Positions 31,161-40,580 of a DNA stretch of 64,000 nucleotides are shown one piece after another. The stretch spans positions 1-64,000 of the forward strand of contig NZ_FRXO01000001.1 of assembly GCF_900148505.1 (NCBI RefSeq). Direction: 5' to 3'. Numbering within the stretch: the stretch's first letter is position 1; the number at the start of each line of letters is the position of its first letter. Below the pieces are notes generated by a model. The model did not search any database. It was given only the letters and a program-made list of their open reading frames with translations, and was not told where the DNA came from. The DNA is from Pseudoxanthobacter soli DSM 19599 (GTDB lineage: Bacteria; Pseudomonadota; Alphaproteobacteria; Rhizobiales; Segnochrobactraceae). The translations under genes were made by a program, and so were the position numbers.

Positions 31161-32192
31161 CTACTCGGCCGCGGCGCCGAGCGAATGGCTGCGGCGGCTC
31201 ATGGGCTCGGCTTCCATGCGGTCGAGATCGCGGCTCAGCAGGCGTCCGAGGGCGGCGGAGGCGTCCGCGAGTTCCGCCTTGTAGCCGCCGATGGCGCGGG
31301 CGAAGTGATTGTAGATCACCACTGCGGGGATGGCCGCGACGAGGCCGATGGCGGTGGCGAGCAGCGCTTCCGCGATGCCCGGCGCCACCACGGCGAGGTT
31401 GGTGGTGTGCGCGTCGGCGATGCCGATGAAGGCGTTCATGATGCCCCACACCGTGCCGAACAGGCCGACGAACGGGGCGACGGAGCCGACGGTCGCGAGA
31501 ATGCCGGTGCCGGCACCGATCCGGCGGGCCTCGCCGGCTTCGAGGCGGGCGAGCGCGCTGTCCACCCGTTCCTTGATGCCGGCGGCCGGCAGGCGTCCCG
31601 AAACGCGCATTTCCGCCACGGCGGCGGCACCGAGCAGCGCGGTCACGCCGGTGCCGTCGAGCGATTGCGCCGCGGCGGCGAGCGAGGGCGCGGCCGCGAT
31701 CTGGCGCAGCCCGACCCGGACGCGCCGCCGCGCCCGCCGGAGCTCCACGCCCTTGTAGAGCGCGATGGTCCACGTGATGACCGAGGCCAGCGCAAGCCCG
31801 ATCATCACCGCCTTCACCAACACGTCGGCGGCGAGGAACATCCCGATGGGCGAAAGGTCGTGCGGCAGCAGCACCGCCGGCCCCATCGGGTCCAGCGCGG
31901 CCGCGGACGGGGCGACGGCGGACGGGTCGAGCCCGTTCGCGGCGTGGGGCATCAGGGCGTCCACGCCCTGCGGCACGGCACCGTGGGGAAGTGCGCCCGG
32001 CGCGGCCGGCACCGCCTCGACCGGCATCGCGGTGCCCGCGCCGGCCGGCGTCGCCGCCCCGGCTCCGGTCGGCATCTGGCCGATGACCGAACCGCCCGGA
32101 ACCGTCCCCGCCGCATCCGCGGACCCGGCCGCGGGGAGGGCGGGCACGGCCGCGGTCGGTGAGGAAGTGGCTGCCGTCGGTTCCATCAGCAT
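31161..32192 (-). CDS. exbB: ExbB family proton channel with long N-terminal extension
   Basis: Pentameric inner-membrane channel subunit of the TonB system. The 343 residues include an unusual Ala/Pro/Gly-rich extension of about 110 residues, then three membrane helices: [50 protein letters not shown] (with the conserved [20 protein letters not shown]) and [19 protein letters not shown]. The extension is probably periplasmic. A second ATG two codons in is an equal start candidate. It is 35 bases upstream of exbD. Confidence 0.92.
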   Translation of the reverse strand: MLMEPTAATSSPTAAVPALPAAGSADAAGTVPGGSVIGQMPTGAGAATPAGAGTAMPVEAVPAAPGALPHGAVPQGVDALMPHAANGLDPSAVAPSAAALDPMGPAVLLPHDLSPIGMFLAADVLVKAVMIGLALASVITWTIALYKGVELRRARRRVRVGLRQIAAAPSLAAAAQSLDGTGVTALLGAAAVAEMRVSGRLPAAGIKERVDSALARLEAGEARRIGAGTGILATVGSVAPFVGLFGTVWGIMNAFIGIADAHTTNLAVVAPGIAEALLATAIGLVAAIPAVVIYNHFARAIGGYKAELADASAALGRLLSRDLDRMEAEPMSRRSHSLGAAAE

Positions 32193-32297
32193 TCATCCAT
32201 CGGTTCTGGCCGGGCCGCCGGCCCTGTGCGCGTGCCGGACGGGCGTCGCCGCGAAGTCACGTCGCGCCGGGCGGGGAGTGTCCCGGCATCGCGTCCG

Positions 32298-32885
32298 TCA
32301 TTTGCCGAACGGCACGTCCGCCTTCGACGACACGTCGATCCGGTCGAGACAGGAAAGCGCGGCACCGTCGGCGGCCGTGCAGGAGATCACGTCGTTGAGC
32401 AGCACCCTGCCGAACGAGCCGCATTCGACGCCGGCGACGTCGAACAGCTTCACCATGGTCTTGCCGGAGGCGATGGGCGCGGCTTCGACTGCCATCCGCT
32501 TGCCGACGACGCCCTTGTCGTCGAGCACGAACAGGTCGAGCTTCAGCGAGCGCAGCGACGGCCCCTTGCCGTTCTCGATCAGGAAATAGACCCGGCACGC
32601 GCCGCCCGAGGTCGGCTCCAGTTTGTTGAGTTCGAGCCGGATCGGCGCCGGCGTAGCGGCGGGCGCGTCCGTTGCCGCCTCTTGCTTGGCCGCCTCTTGC
32701 GTGACCGTGTCCTGCGCCGCCGCCGGCCCCGTCATCGCCGCCGCGGCGGCGAAGGCGAAGCCGGCGAGCACGGTTCGAAGCCGGCGAATCGTTGCCGCAC
32801 CCCGGTCCACGGGGCACAGGCCCCCGGCCTGACGCACGGAACCGTCGCATTTGGACGAAGAGATTTCGGTGGATGCACGCGCCAT
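32298..32885 (-). CDS. Conserved-looking secreted protein upstream of exbB, 195 aa
   Basis: The family is not recognised with confidence. From the ATG at 32885 (GAGAG upstream) a 30-residue basic leader precedes a signal segment (RRLRTVLAGFAFAAAAAMTGPAAAQ). The mature part has a Gln/Ala/Thr linker and a compact beta-rich domain: IRLELNKLEPTSGGACRVYFLIEN, LKLDLFVLDDKG, VECGSFGRVLLNDVISCTA, with four cysteines that could form two disulfides. It resembles hypothetical proteins seen next to exbB in related genomes. Its position first in the exbB-exbD-tonB operon suggests a role in the same envelope process. Confidence 0.75.
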   Translation of the reverse strand: MARASTEISSSKCDGSVRQAGGLCPVDRGAATIRRLRTVLAGFAFAAAAAMTGPAAAQDTVTQEAAKQEAATDAPAATPAPIRLELNKLEPTSGGACRVYFLIENGKGPSLRSLKLDLFVLDDKGVVGKRMAVEAAPIASGKTMVKLFDVAGVECGSFGRVLLNDVISCTAADGAALSCLDRIDVSSKADVPFGK

Positions 32886-33461
32886 CGGGTCGTTCTCTCG
32901 CCATGGATCCGGCTGCGCCACCGGGAGCCCTCACACGGACGTCGGCGACCGGGAGAACGGGCAGGGCGGTCCTGGGAAATGGATCGGCCGGGGCGCTCTC
33001 GCGGGATCGAGGCGGCGTCCAGGACCGAATATCGCCGGCCCGAGCGACCGAGCTTCAGCGTTGCCTGCCGGGACACTGTATAGAGGAAAGTAGTTTGTCA
33101 ACTACGGTGGCCGATAACGGCGCAAAAACGTACAAAGGGCGTCTAATCTATAATTAGAAGTATTTTACTTTAAAGATCGGAGCCACGCGATCGGGTTGCT
33201 TCGAGTCTGGTTTTGCTTCCGGAGGGCAGCGTGTCGACACACCGCCATGGCCGCGCGAAACCGGCCGCGGCGCGAGGGCGTCGGGCGTGGACGAAAATTT
33301 TTTCTGGCGGATGCAATTCCGCAACGCTATCCAATGGTCGGGCGATACGGTAAACGCTTTTTAACGGTTCGGCGTGTATCGAACGTTGCGGGGGTTTCAC
33401 GATGTCTCGATCCCGGGTTTCCCGCCGGGAAGGCGCATCGTAGGGATACGGTACTGCAATA
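32886..33461. other. 576-base divergent regulatory region with an AT-rich core
   Basis: No gene is seen between the exbB operon and the DUF882 gene. Positions 33075-33180 are much richer in A/T than the rest of the window and include the inverted repeat at 33090-33105 and CTAATCTATAATTAGAAG. This is the most likely place for regulated divergent promoters. No clear RirA, Irr or Fur consensus was found by eye. Confidence 0.55.
33090..33105. promoter_or_regulatory. Inverted repeat, possible operator
   Basis: GTAGTT-TGTC-AACTAC is a perfect six-base inverted repeat in the AT-rich core of the exbB/DUF882 divergent region. The regulator is unknown. Confidence 0.4.
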
Positions 33462-35558
33462 GTGACAGAGAACGCACGACGGAACCAAACGGGCGCCGAC
33501 GCCCTTAGCTCCGCCCGCCGGCAGCCGCTTCAGGCCGCCAGCGTGTCCGGTCAGACCGATTCCCTTCCTTCCCGCAGCGGCCGGGATCCGGATACACAAC
33601 GCTCAGGCGCGGGCTTCGGTTTCAGCTTCGGCTCCCGGCTGTTCGGTTCGCGCTGTGCGGCGCTGTTCCTGCGCGGCGTCAGGGCCGCAGGTGCCTGCGC
33701 GGTGACCACGCTCGTCGCCGGCACCGTGTTCGCGGGCGCGCTCGCCGCGACGGCGAAGCCGGCCAAGGCCGAGACGCGCACGCTCAACCTCTATTATACG
33801 CACACCGGCGAATCCGCTCAGATCACGTTCAAGAGGGACGGCAAGTTCATTCCGTCGGGCCTGCGCCAGCTCAACCAGTTCCTGCGTGACTGGCGGCGCA
33901 ACGAAGCCACCCGCATGGATCCCGCCCTGTTCGACCTCATCTGGGAGGTCTACCAGAAGACCGGGTCGCACTCGCCCATCCGCATCGTTTCCGCCTACCG
34001 GTCTCCGGCCACCAACAACATGCTGCGGCGTCGTACGCGCGGCGTGGCCAAGAACAGCCAGCACACCTACGGCAAGGCGATGGACTTCTACCTCGCCGAC
34101 GTGCCGATTTCGAAGATCCGCGAGATCGGCCTCAGGATGCAGGTCGGTGGCGTCGGCTTCTACCCGACCGCCAACACCCCGTTCGTCCATCTCGACACCG
34201 GCAGCGTTCGCCACTGGCCGCGCATGACGCGCGAGCAGCTCGTCCGCGTGTTCCCGAACGGCCACACGCTGCACGTGCCGAGCGACGGCAAGCCGCTGCC
34301 CGGCTTCGAGGAAGCGCTTGCCGATTATGAGGCGCGCAAGAACGGCGAACGCCGCGCGATCGCCGCGATCGACAACAGCAAGGGCGGTTCGGGCGGCGGG
34401 TTCTTCGCGGCCTTCACCGGAAAGCAGCAGACCGACGACAGCCAGATGGTCCGGCCCGCACCGGGCAAGGGCAAGTTCTTCCTCGCCGCCCTGTTCGGCG
34501 GCGGCGCGGACGAGGAGGAAGACAACGCCTCCGCAGCGGCGGGAGACGACGAGGGCGGCGCTCCGGCGCCGGTCGCGGCTCCCGCGCCCGCCAAGGCGCC
34601 GGCCGCTCCGGCCGCAGCCGCGGTCGCCGCCTCCGACGCCGCGCTGCCGGGCGTGCGCAACGCGCTGCCGGGCACCTCGCTTGAGGCCGCGCCCGCCAAG
34701 GCCGCGCCGGCCGCCCAGTCCGACGATGACGAGACGCCGGCCGCCGTGCCGCCGCCGGCCCGTCCGGCGGCCCCGGGCTCAGATTCCATCGGCACCTTCG
34801 TCGCCGGAGCCCAAGGCATTCCGCAGCCGTCCGACGAGGAGCCGTCTCAGCGTCCGGTCGCCGTCGTTCCGATCCTGAAGCCGGCCGATGCGCCCGCCGC
34901 GCCCGCCGTCGCCGAGGCGGTGATGATCGCGGCCGCGCAGATGCCGGTTCCGCGTCCGCAGGACGCTCCGGCCGCGGCCGATGCCGCCGCTCCGGCCGAT
35001 CAGGAAGCCGATCCCGCCGTGCAGGTCGCCGCCGCCTATGGCAACGTGCTGCCCGAGCCGCGTCCGGCCGGCGAGCCGGCCCCGGTGACGGCGCTTGGCT
35101 ATGCCGGAAGCGCCGTCACCCCGCCGCCGACAGGCGACGGCGACGTGCTTGCGGAAACGGCGCGCGCGGTGCTGCGCGGCAGCCGCATCACCAGCCGCGT
35201 TCCGGCCGCCCTGCCGCCGGCCTCGCTGCCGCCCGTTCATGCGCCGCTCGGTGCGGCGCCGGCCGTCGCCGGACTTGCCGGCGGTACCGACGATCCGCTC
35301 GCCTTCCTTGGCGGTTCGGCCGGCGTTCCGTCGAAGACCGACCCGCGCCTCCTGTCCAACCAGGTCTCGGTGCGCTCCCAGACGTTCGCGCAGCTATCGA
35401 AGCCGGATTATCGCAGCCTGAACGCGCTTCTGGCGCCGCCGGCCTCGCCGATCGCCGCCGCCGCCATCGTGGCGTCCGACACGTTTGTCGTCGCCAACGC
35501 CCCGGCCGTCGATCACTTCTCCGGCGCCGCCGATCAGCCCATGACCGCGTCGCGCTGA
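33462..35558 (+). CDS. DUF882 / M15-type peptidase-like secreted protein with 400-residue low-complexity tail
   Basis: The GTG start gives 698 residues. A hydrophobic export segment (about 75-97) follows a 70-residue charged leader. The DUF882 domain (about 105-285) has the zinc-peptidase pattern of the VanY/M15 group: SAYRSPATNNMLRRRTRG, SQHTYGKAMDFYLADV (His201, Asp208) and FVHLDTGSVRHWP (His243). It probably cleaves or binds peptidoglycan stem peptides. The rest is Ala/Pro-rich with acidic patches and no recognised domain. No ATG is available near the conserved region and the ribosome site is weak. It is divergent from the exbB operon; a strong terminator follows. Confidence 0.87.
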   Translation: MTENARRNQTGADALSSARRQPLQAASVSGQTDSLPSRSGRDPDTQRSGAGFGFSFGSRLFGSRCAALFLRGVRAAGACAVTTLVAGTVFAGALAATAKPAKAETRTLNLYYTHTGESAQITFKRDGKFIPSGLRQLNQFLRDWRRNEATRMDPALFDLIWEVYQKTGSHSPIRIVSAYRSPATNNMLRRRTRGVAKNSQHTYGKAMDFYLADVPISKIREIGLRMQVGGVGFYPTANTPFVHLDTGSVRHWPRMTREQLVRVFPNGHTLHVPSDGKPLPGFEEALADYEARKNGERRAIAAIDNSKGGSGGGFFAAFTGKQQTDDSQMVRPAPGKGKFFLAALFGGGADEEEDNASAAAGDDEGGAPAPVAAPAPAKAPAAPAAAAVAASDAALPGVRNALPGTSLEAAPAKAAPAAQSDDDETPAAVPPPARPAAPGSDSIGTFVAGAQGIPQPSDEEPSQRPVAVVPILKPADAPAAPAVAEAVMIAAAQMPVPRPQDAPAAADAAAPADQEADPAVQVAAAYGNVLPEPRPAGEPAPVTALGYAGSAVTPPPTGDGDVLAETARAVLRGSRITSRVPAALPPASLPPVHAPLGAAPAVAGLAGGTDDPLAFLGGSAGVPSKTDPRLLSNQVSVRSQTFAQLSKPDYRSLNALLAPPASPIAAAAIVASDTFVVANAPAVDHFSGAADQPMTASR

Positions 35559-35607
35559 CGGCCTCGCGCTGACCACGCCGCCCGAGCCGATCCGTATCGG
35601 ACAGAAG

Positions 35608-35641
35608 AAAGCCCCGGCCTCTCGCGAGGCCGGGGCTTTTT
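35608..35641 (+). terminator. Strong intrinsic terminator after the DUF882 gene
   Basis: AAAGCCCCGGCCTC and its perfect complement flank a TCGC loop, followed by a T-run. Confidence 0.92.
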
Positions 35642-35706
35642 CGTGTGTCCGGTTTTGCGCGAATCCGCTCTTGCGCGTGTCCGGTTTCGCGACCGCCGGG
35701 CGGGTT

Positions 35707-37053
35707 TCAGGCCCGCGGCTGGCCCGGCTGCTGCGTCGCCTCGAACCGCACCGGCCGGCCGAGCGGCGGGGAGGTCAGCTCGCCCTCCCACATCGCGAAG
35801 CCGCCGCGCACGACGGTGCCGACGGGCCAGCCGGTCACCCGGCGGCCGTTATAGGGCGTCCAGCCCGCGCGCGAGGCGATCCAGCGGTCCTCGATCTCCA
35901 CGCTGCGCTTCAGGTCGACGATGGTGAAGTCGGCGTCGTAGCCGAGCGCGATGCGGCCCTTGGCCTCGATGCCGAACAGGCGCGCCGGACCGGCGCTCGT
36001 CAGGTCGACGAAGCGGGCGAGGCTCAGGCGGCCCTGGGCGACGTGATCGAGCATGATCGGCACCAGCGTCTGCACCCCCGTCATGCCCGAGGGCGACTGC
36101 GGGTAGGGCTTCGCCTTCTCCTCCAGCGTGTGCGGCGCGTGGTCGGAGCCGAGCACGTCGACCAGAGCGCCGTCGAGCGCCCGCCACAGCGCCGCCCGCA
36201 CCGCGCTGTCGCGCACCGGCGGGTTCATCTGCAGGCGGGTGCCGAGGCTCGCACCGTGCTCGTCGGTCGCCAGCGTCAGGTGGTGCGGCGTCACCTCGAT
36301 GGAGGCGACATCCTTGTGGTCGACGAGGAAGGCCATCTCCTCGGCGGTGGAGATGTGCAGCACGTGGACGCGCGCGCCCACCGCCCGCGCGGTGGTCACC
36401 AGCCGGCGCGTGGCGATCAGCGCGGCCTCCGGGTCGCGCCACACGGGGTGCGACAGCGGATCGCCCTCCACGCGCAGCGGCTTGCGGGCTTCGAGCCGGG
36501 GCTCGTCCTCGGCATGCACCGCCACCCGGCGACGTGTCTTCGACAGCACCCGCGCCAGCGTCTCGTCGTCGGCGACGAGCAGGTCGCCGGTGGACGAGCC
36601 CATGAAGATCTTGATGCCCGCCGCGCCCGGCAGCCGTTCCAGCTCCGGCAGGTCGTCGACATTGCCGGCGGTCGCGCCCACCCAGAAGGCGAAGTCGCAG
36701 TGCATCCGCCCGGTGGCGCGGGCGACCTTGTCGGCGAGCGTCTCGGCGCTCGTGGTCAGCGGCTTGGTGTTCGGCATCTCGAACACGGCGGTCACGCCGC
36801 CCATCACGGCGGCGCGCGAGCCGGTGGCGAGGTCTTCCTTGTGCTCCAGACCCGGCTCGCGGAAGTGCACCTGGCTGTCGATCACGCCGGGCAGCACGGT
36901 CAGGCCCGTGCAGTCGCGGGTCTCGATCGCGGCACCTTCGACGGCGCCCAGCGCCACGATTCGCCCGTCGCGCACGCCGATATCGGCGGCGACGAGCCCG
37001 GCCGGCGTCGCGACCGTGCCGCCTTTCAGGACGAGATCGAAATGGGAGGGCAT
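35707..37053 (-). CDS. pyrC: Dihydroorotase (class I, PyrC type)
   Basis: Binuclear zinc amidohydrolase, predicted to close carbamoyl-aspartate to dihydroorotate in pyrimidine synthesis. The 448 residues have the metal motif VIDSQVHFREPG, EMPNTKP, the carboxylated lysine region GIKIFMGSSTG, HAEDEPR, HVLHISTAEEM and the Asp in GSDHAPHTLEEK. These fit dihydroorotase better than allantoinase or hydantoinase, although the groups are close and no other pyr gene is near. It is divergent from ygfZ across 176 bases. Confidence 0.85.
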   Translation of the reverse strand: MPSHFDLVLKGGTVATPAGLVAADIGVRDGRIVALGAVEGAAIETRDCTGLTVLPGVIDSQVHFREPGLEHKEDLATGSRAAVMGGVTAVFEMPNTKPLTTSAETLADKVARATGRMHCDFAFWVGATAGNVDDLPELERLPGAAGIKIFMGSSTGDLLVADDETLARVLSKTRRRVAVHAEDEPRLEARKPLRVEGDPLSHPVWRDPEAALIATRRLVTTARAVGARVHVLHISTAEEMAFLVDHKDVASIEVTPHHLTLATDEHGASLGTRLQMNPPVRDSAVRAALWRALDGALVDVLGSDHAPHTLEEKAKPYPQSPSGMTGVQTLVPIMLDHVAQGRLSLARFVDLTSAGPARLFGIEAKGRIALGYDADFTIVDLKRSVEIEDRWIASRAGWTPYNGRRVTGWPVGTVVRGGFAMWEGELTSPPLGRPVRFEATQQPGQPRA

Positions 37054-37229
37054 CCGCCGTCTCTCCTCTGCTGATGGTCGCGGCGCTTATAGCCCAAGCC
37101 CGCCGCGCGCGCGACCATGGCCGGTGCATCGGCCGGCGGCGGCTTGTCGTGGGCGTTCTTCTCGCGCGCCTTGCCCCTCCGCATCGCCTCGCTTATCTCC
37201 AGAAGGCAATTTCGGGGAGCAGCGAGCCC

Positions 37230-38147
37230 ATGGGCGTCACCTCATTCTGCGTGCTTCGCGACCGGGCGGTCGTGCGCGTCGCCGGCGCCGATGCGCACCA
37301 CTTCCTGCAATCCCTCGTCACCAGCGATCTCGATGTCGTGCGCCCGGCCGAACCGGGAACGCCGGGGCGGGCGGCCTTCGCGGCCCTGCTGACGCCGCAG
37401 GGCAAGATCCTGTTCGATTTTCTCGTCGCGGCCGAGCCCGGCGGCTGCCTCCTCGTCGATATCGCCGCCGCCTCGGTCGCCGCCTTCGTCAAGCGCCTCG
37501 CGATGTATCGCCTGCGCGCCAAGGTCGAGATCGCCGCCCTCGGCGACGGCATGGCCGTCGTCGCGGCGTGGGGCGGCCCGCCGCCGGACGAGGGCGTCGT
37601 GTTCGCCGATCCGCGCCTCGCCGACCTCGGCTTCCGCGCGCTGGTGGCGCCGGATCGCGTCCCCGCATTGGCGGCGGCAGGCGCCGAGGACGTCGGCGAA
37701 GACGCCTACCACGCCCACCGCATCGCCCTCGGCGTGCCGGAAGGCGGGCGCGACTTCGCCTTCGGCGACGTCTTCCCCCACGATGTCGACATGGACTGCC
37801 TGTCCGGGGTCGATTTCGCCAAGGGCTGCTATGTCGGCCAGGAAGTGGTGTCGCGGATGCAGCATCGCGGCACCGCGCGGCGGCGCTTCGTGCAGGCCGC
37901 TGCGGCCGGGGCGGCGAGCCTCCCTCCGGCCGGCACCGAGCTATCCGCCGCAGGCCGGTCCATCGGCATCCTCGGCTCATCGGCCGGTCCGCGCGGTCTC
38001 GCCCTCGTCCGGCTGGACCGCGCCGCGGAGGCGATGGCGGCCGGCGAGCCCATCCTCGCCGGAGATGCGGCCGTGGCGCTCGCGCTGCCGGCCTTCGCCC
38101 GGTTCGAATGGCCGCCGGTGGCGTCCGCGTCCGCCGGGGAAGGCTGA
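37230..38147 (+). CDS. ygfZ: Folate-binding Fe-S cluster assembly protein YgfZ
   Basis: Tetrahydrofolate-dependent helper in assembly or repair of some [4Fe-4S] enzymes. From the ATG at 37230 (GGGGAG upstream) it has 305 residues: the GcvT-like core with HHFLQSLVTSDL and LLTPQGKILFDFLV, and the family signature KGCYVGQEVVSRMQHRG with its conserved cysteine. Only three bases separate it from the HD hydrolase gene, so the two form an operon. Confidence 0.93.
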   Translation: MGVTSFCVLRDRAVVRVAGADAHHFLQSLVTSDLDVVRPAEPGTPGRAAFAALLTPQGKILFDFLVAAEPGGCLLVDIAAASVAAFVKRLAMYRLRAKVEIAALGDGMAVVAAWGGPPPDEGVVFADPRLADLGFRALVAPDRVPALAAAGAEDVGEDAYHAHRIALGVPEGGRDFAFGDVFPHDVDMDCLSGVDFAKGCYVGQEVVSRMQHRGTARRRFVQAAAAGAASLPPAGTELSAAGRSIGILGSSAGPRGLALVRLDRAAEAMAAGEPILAGDAAVALALPAFARFEWPPVASASAGEG

Positions 38148-38150
38148 GAC

Positions 38151-38768
38151 GTGGCCGACCGCCCCGGGGCGGCCCCGCGCGCGTGGCAGCGGATGCTGTC
38201 GGGCCGACGGCTCGATCTGGTCGATCCGTCGCCGCTCGATATCGAGATCGCCGACATCGCCCACGGGCTTGCCCGCGTCGCGCGCTGGAACGGCCAGACG
38301 GTGGGCGACCACGCCTTCTCCGTCGCGCAGCACGCGCTTCTGGTCGAGGTGCTGGTGCGGCGGATGCGGCCGGGCTGCGACCGGCGCACCCTGATGGGTG
38401 CGCTGCTGCACGATGCGCCCGAATATGTCATCGGCGACATGATCTCGCCGTTCAAGGCGGTGCTCGGCTCCGGCTACAAGCAGGTGGAGCACCGGCTGCT
38501 GGCGGCGGTGCACCTGCGCTTCGGTCTGCCGGCGGAACTGCCGGTGGCCGTGACGCGGCTGATCAAGCGCGCCGATCTCGCCTCGGCCTATCTGGAGGCG
38601 ACCCGTCTCGCCGGCTTCGCGGAGCCGGAGGCACGCACGCTGTTCGGCGTGCCGCGCGGCATCGACCCCGATCTGCCGGAGATCGCCGGGCTGCTGGTGC
38701 CCTGTCCCGCCGGCGAGGTGCAGACCCGCTTCCTCGCCCGCTTCGCGGAACTCGACGCCGTCGGCTGA
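38151..38768 (+). CDS. HD-domain hydrolase (YfbR/5'-nucleotidase-like)
   Basis: A 205-residue soluble metal-dependent phosphohydrolase. HD motif residues are in VGDHAFSVAQHALLV, LLHDAPEYVIGDMISP and KRADLASAYLEA. Family members with this spacing hydrolyse nucleoside monophosphates; the substrate here is not established. GTG start with GGGGAAGG eight bases upstream. Second gene of the ygfZ operon. Confidence 0.85.
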   Translation: MADRPGAAPRAWQRMLSGRRLDLVDPSPLDIEIADIAHGLARVARWNGQTVGDHAFSVAQHALLVEVLVRRMRPGCDRRTLMGALLHDAPEYVIGDMISPFKAVLGSGYKQVEHRLLAAVHLRFGLPAELPVAVTRLIKRADLASAYLEATRLAGFAEPEARTLFGVPRGIDPDLPEIAGLLVPCPAGEVQTRFLARFAELDAVG

Positions 38769-38978
38769 GTCTCGCCCCCGCCTGAATAACCCGGCGGTCC
38801 TCATGTGGCCGCATGCCGCTTTCCAGTGGAGCAATCGGCCGAGCCAAGTCACATCTTCGTAATGCGGCCGCCCCGCCGGGGATTCGGGTTTGCCCCGGCA
38901 GGCGACGATGGAAGATTATTCCCGACCGGTCTTCCGGGATTATTTCGGAGGACGCTCCGCACGGTCGGGAGTTGGCGT

Positions 38979-40580
38979 GTGAGGTTTGCAGCGGGAATTG
39001 TCGTTGGCCTTTGTCTGGCGGGTCTTTCTGCCGCGCAGGCGCAACCGACGACAAAGGGAACGACGGCGGTGGCGCTGCCCAACGATCTCGGCACGCGCGA
39101 GAACACGATCTCGCTCGAGAGCGTGCGGCTGACGTGGGAGTTCGGCATCCACCTCGGTGAGCCGGTCTACGGCGTCACGGGCCAGTACCGGATGCCCGCG
39201 GCATCCGCGCCGGGATATGCCACCATCACCAACGCATCGGTCTGCGCGGGGAACGGCGGCATCATGCCGGGCTCGAAACCGGCGCGGCTTTCGCCCGCGG
39301 ATCTGTCCCCGGCCGCGTGGGCACAGGCGATGCGGGGTGTCGAGCTCCTGTCCTCGTCCGTGTTTCGCGTCGTGCTCGTCAACAACACCGGCGGGCCCAA
39401 CACCCGCGTCTATCTCGACGTGAGTCCGGACAGTCTCGTTCAGGAAACCGGCTCGGAAACGGCGCTCAGCGTTCCCGCAAGCCCGTCATGGGACAGGCTC
39501 TTCCGCGTCTCCTCCGGGTCCCCGTCCGCCTCCGACCCCTGGCTCTCCGCCGCGCAGGCCAAGGCCATCTTCCAGCAAGGCGTGCATGTCCGGGAGGTGC
39601 GGCTGATCAGGCCCGAATTCGATCTGTCGGCGCTGCGCGGCGCCTACGATGCCCACCTGCGCGAGACCTGCACCGGCCCGGTGGCCGCCGCGCCCACGGA
39701 CCGGAAAGAGAAAGGCGGCAAGGAAGCGGCCGCACCACGCAAGGCGGCATCCGCCCCGGCGCAGCAGCAGAACGCCGGCCCGAAATCGGCCGCCGCGCCG
39801 CCGCCGCTCGACATGAGCCTCTTCGGTCAGGGCAAGGCGGTTGCGTCCGGCGACACGGCCGGCAACACGGCCGTCGCGTCCGCCTCGTCATCGGCGCCGT
39901 CGGCGTCTTCCTCAGGCAGAGGCAAGGCGACCGCGAGCATGCTGCTGTTGATCGATGCCTCCGGCAGCATGCAGGGGAACCGCCTCGTCGAGGCCAAGCG
40001 TGCGGCGCGCGACGCCATCAAGCGTGCGGCGAGCGTCTCCGGCACGGAGTTTTCCGTCGCGAGCTTCTCGGGCGAATGTGCCAACCCGCGGATTTCGGTT
40101 CTGCCCTTCACCCGTGACGTGCGCGCGGCCGACCGTTTCATCCAGTCGATCGCCGCCAGCGGCGGAACCCCGCTCGGACCGGCGGTCTCCCACGTCAACC
40201 GCTTCATGGACGCCAGCCGGTCGAAGGATTCGAAGACGCAGATCATCATCCTGCTCGCGGATGGAGCGGATAGCTGCAACGACGTCGGCGAGCAGGTCGC
40301 CCGGCTGAAGCGCGAGGGCATCCTGTTCCGTCATGAAACCATCGGCCTTGAAACCGATGCCACGACATCGGAGCAGCTCCGGCAGGTCGCCGCCGCGTCC
40401 GGCGGCAGCTATCACCACGCCGACAGCGCGGAGAAGCTGGCCCAATCCTTCAAGGCCGCGACCGAAAACAGCCGGCTTCTCGACATGCTCGGCGGCTTCG
40501 GAAAGACGGATACGAAGCGCTCCGGCACATCGGGCCAGGGCAGTGTGAACTGGGATATTCTGAGCGGAACGTCGCAATGA
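38979..40580 (+). CDS. Secreted von Willebrand factor A (VWA) domain protein, 533 aa
   Basis: The start is GTG at 38979 with GGGAG upstream, which puts a clean signal peptide first (1-22, cleavage after AQA). Residues 23-230 form an unrecognised domain with two cysteines (90 and 231) that could pair; 232-318 is an Ala/Pro/Ser/Lys-rich linker; 319 onward is a VWA domain with an intact MIDAS: DASGS (326-330), Thr397 in GGTPLG and Asp428 in LLADGADS. VWA domains bind protein ligands through a divalent metal. The stop overlaps the Sel1-protein start (ATGA), so the two are translationally coupled. No AAA/MoxR ATPase gene, the usual VWA partner, is nearby. Confidence 0.85.
   Translation: MRFAAGIVVGLCLAGLSAAQAQPTTKGTTAVALPNDLGTRENTISLESVRLTWEFGIHLGEPVYGVTGQYRMPAASAPGYATITNASVCAGNGGIMPGSKPARLSPADLSPAAWAQAMRGVELLSSSVFRVVLVNNTGGPNTRVYLDVSPDSLVQETGSETALSVPASPSWDRLFRVSSGSPSASDPWLSAAQAKAIFQQGVHVREVRLIRPEFDLSALRGAYDAHLRETCTGPVAAAPTDRKEKGGKEAAAPRKAASAPAQQQNAGPKSAAAPPPLDMSLFGQGKAVASGDTAGNTAVASASSSAPSASSSGRGKATASMLLLIDASGSMQGNRLVEAKRAARDAIKRAASVSGTEFSVASFSGECANPRISVLPFTRDVRAADRFIQSIAASGGTPLGPAVSHVNRFMDASRSKDSKTQIIILLADGADSCNDVGEQVARLKREGILFRHETIGLETDATTSEQLRQVAAASGGSYHHADSAEKLAQSFKAATENSRLLDMLGGFGKTDTKRSGTSGQGSVNWDILSGTSQ

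Noticed and set aside
32298-32885. Invasion-associated locus B (IalB) family assignment
   Set aside because: The length and signal peptide are similar, but the conserved IalB pattern around its cysteines was not found; left unassigned.
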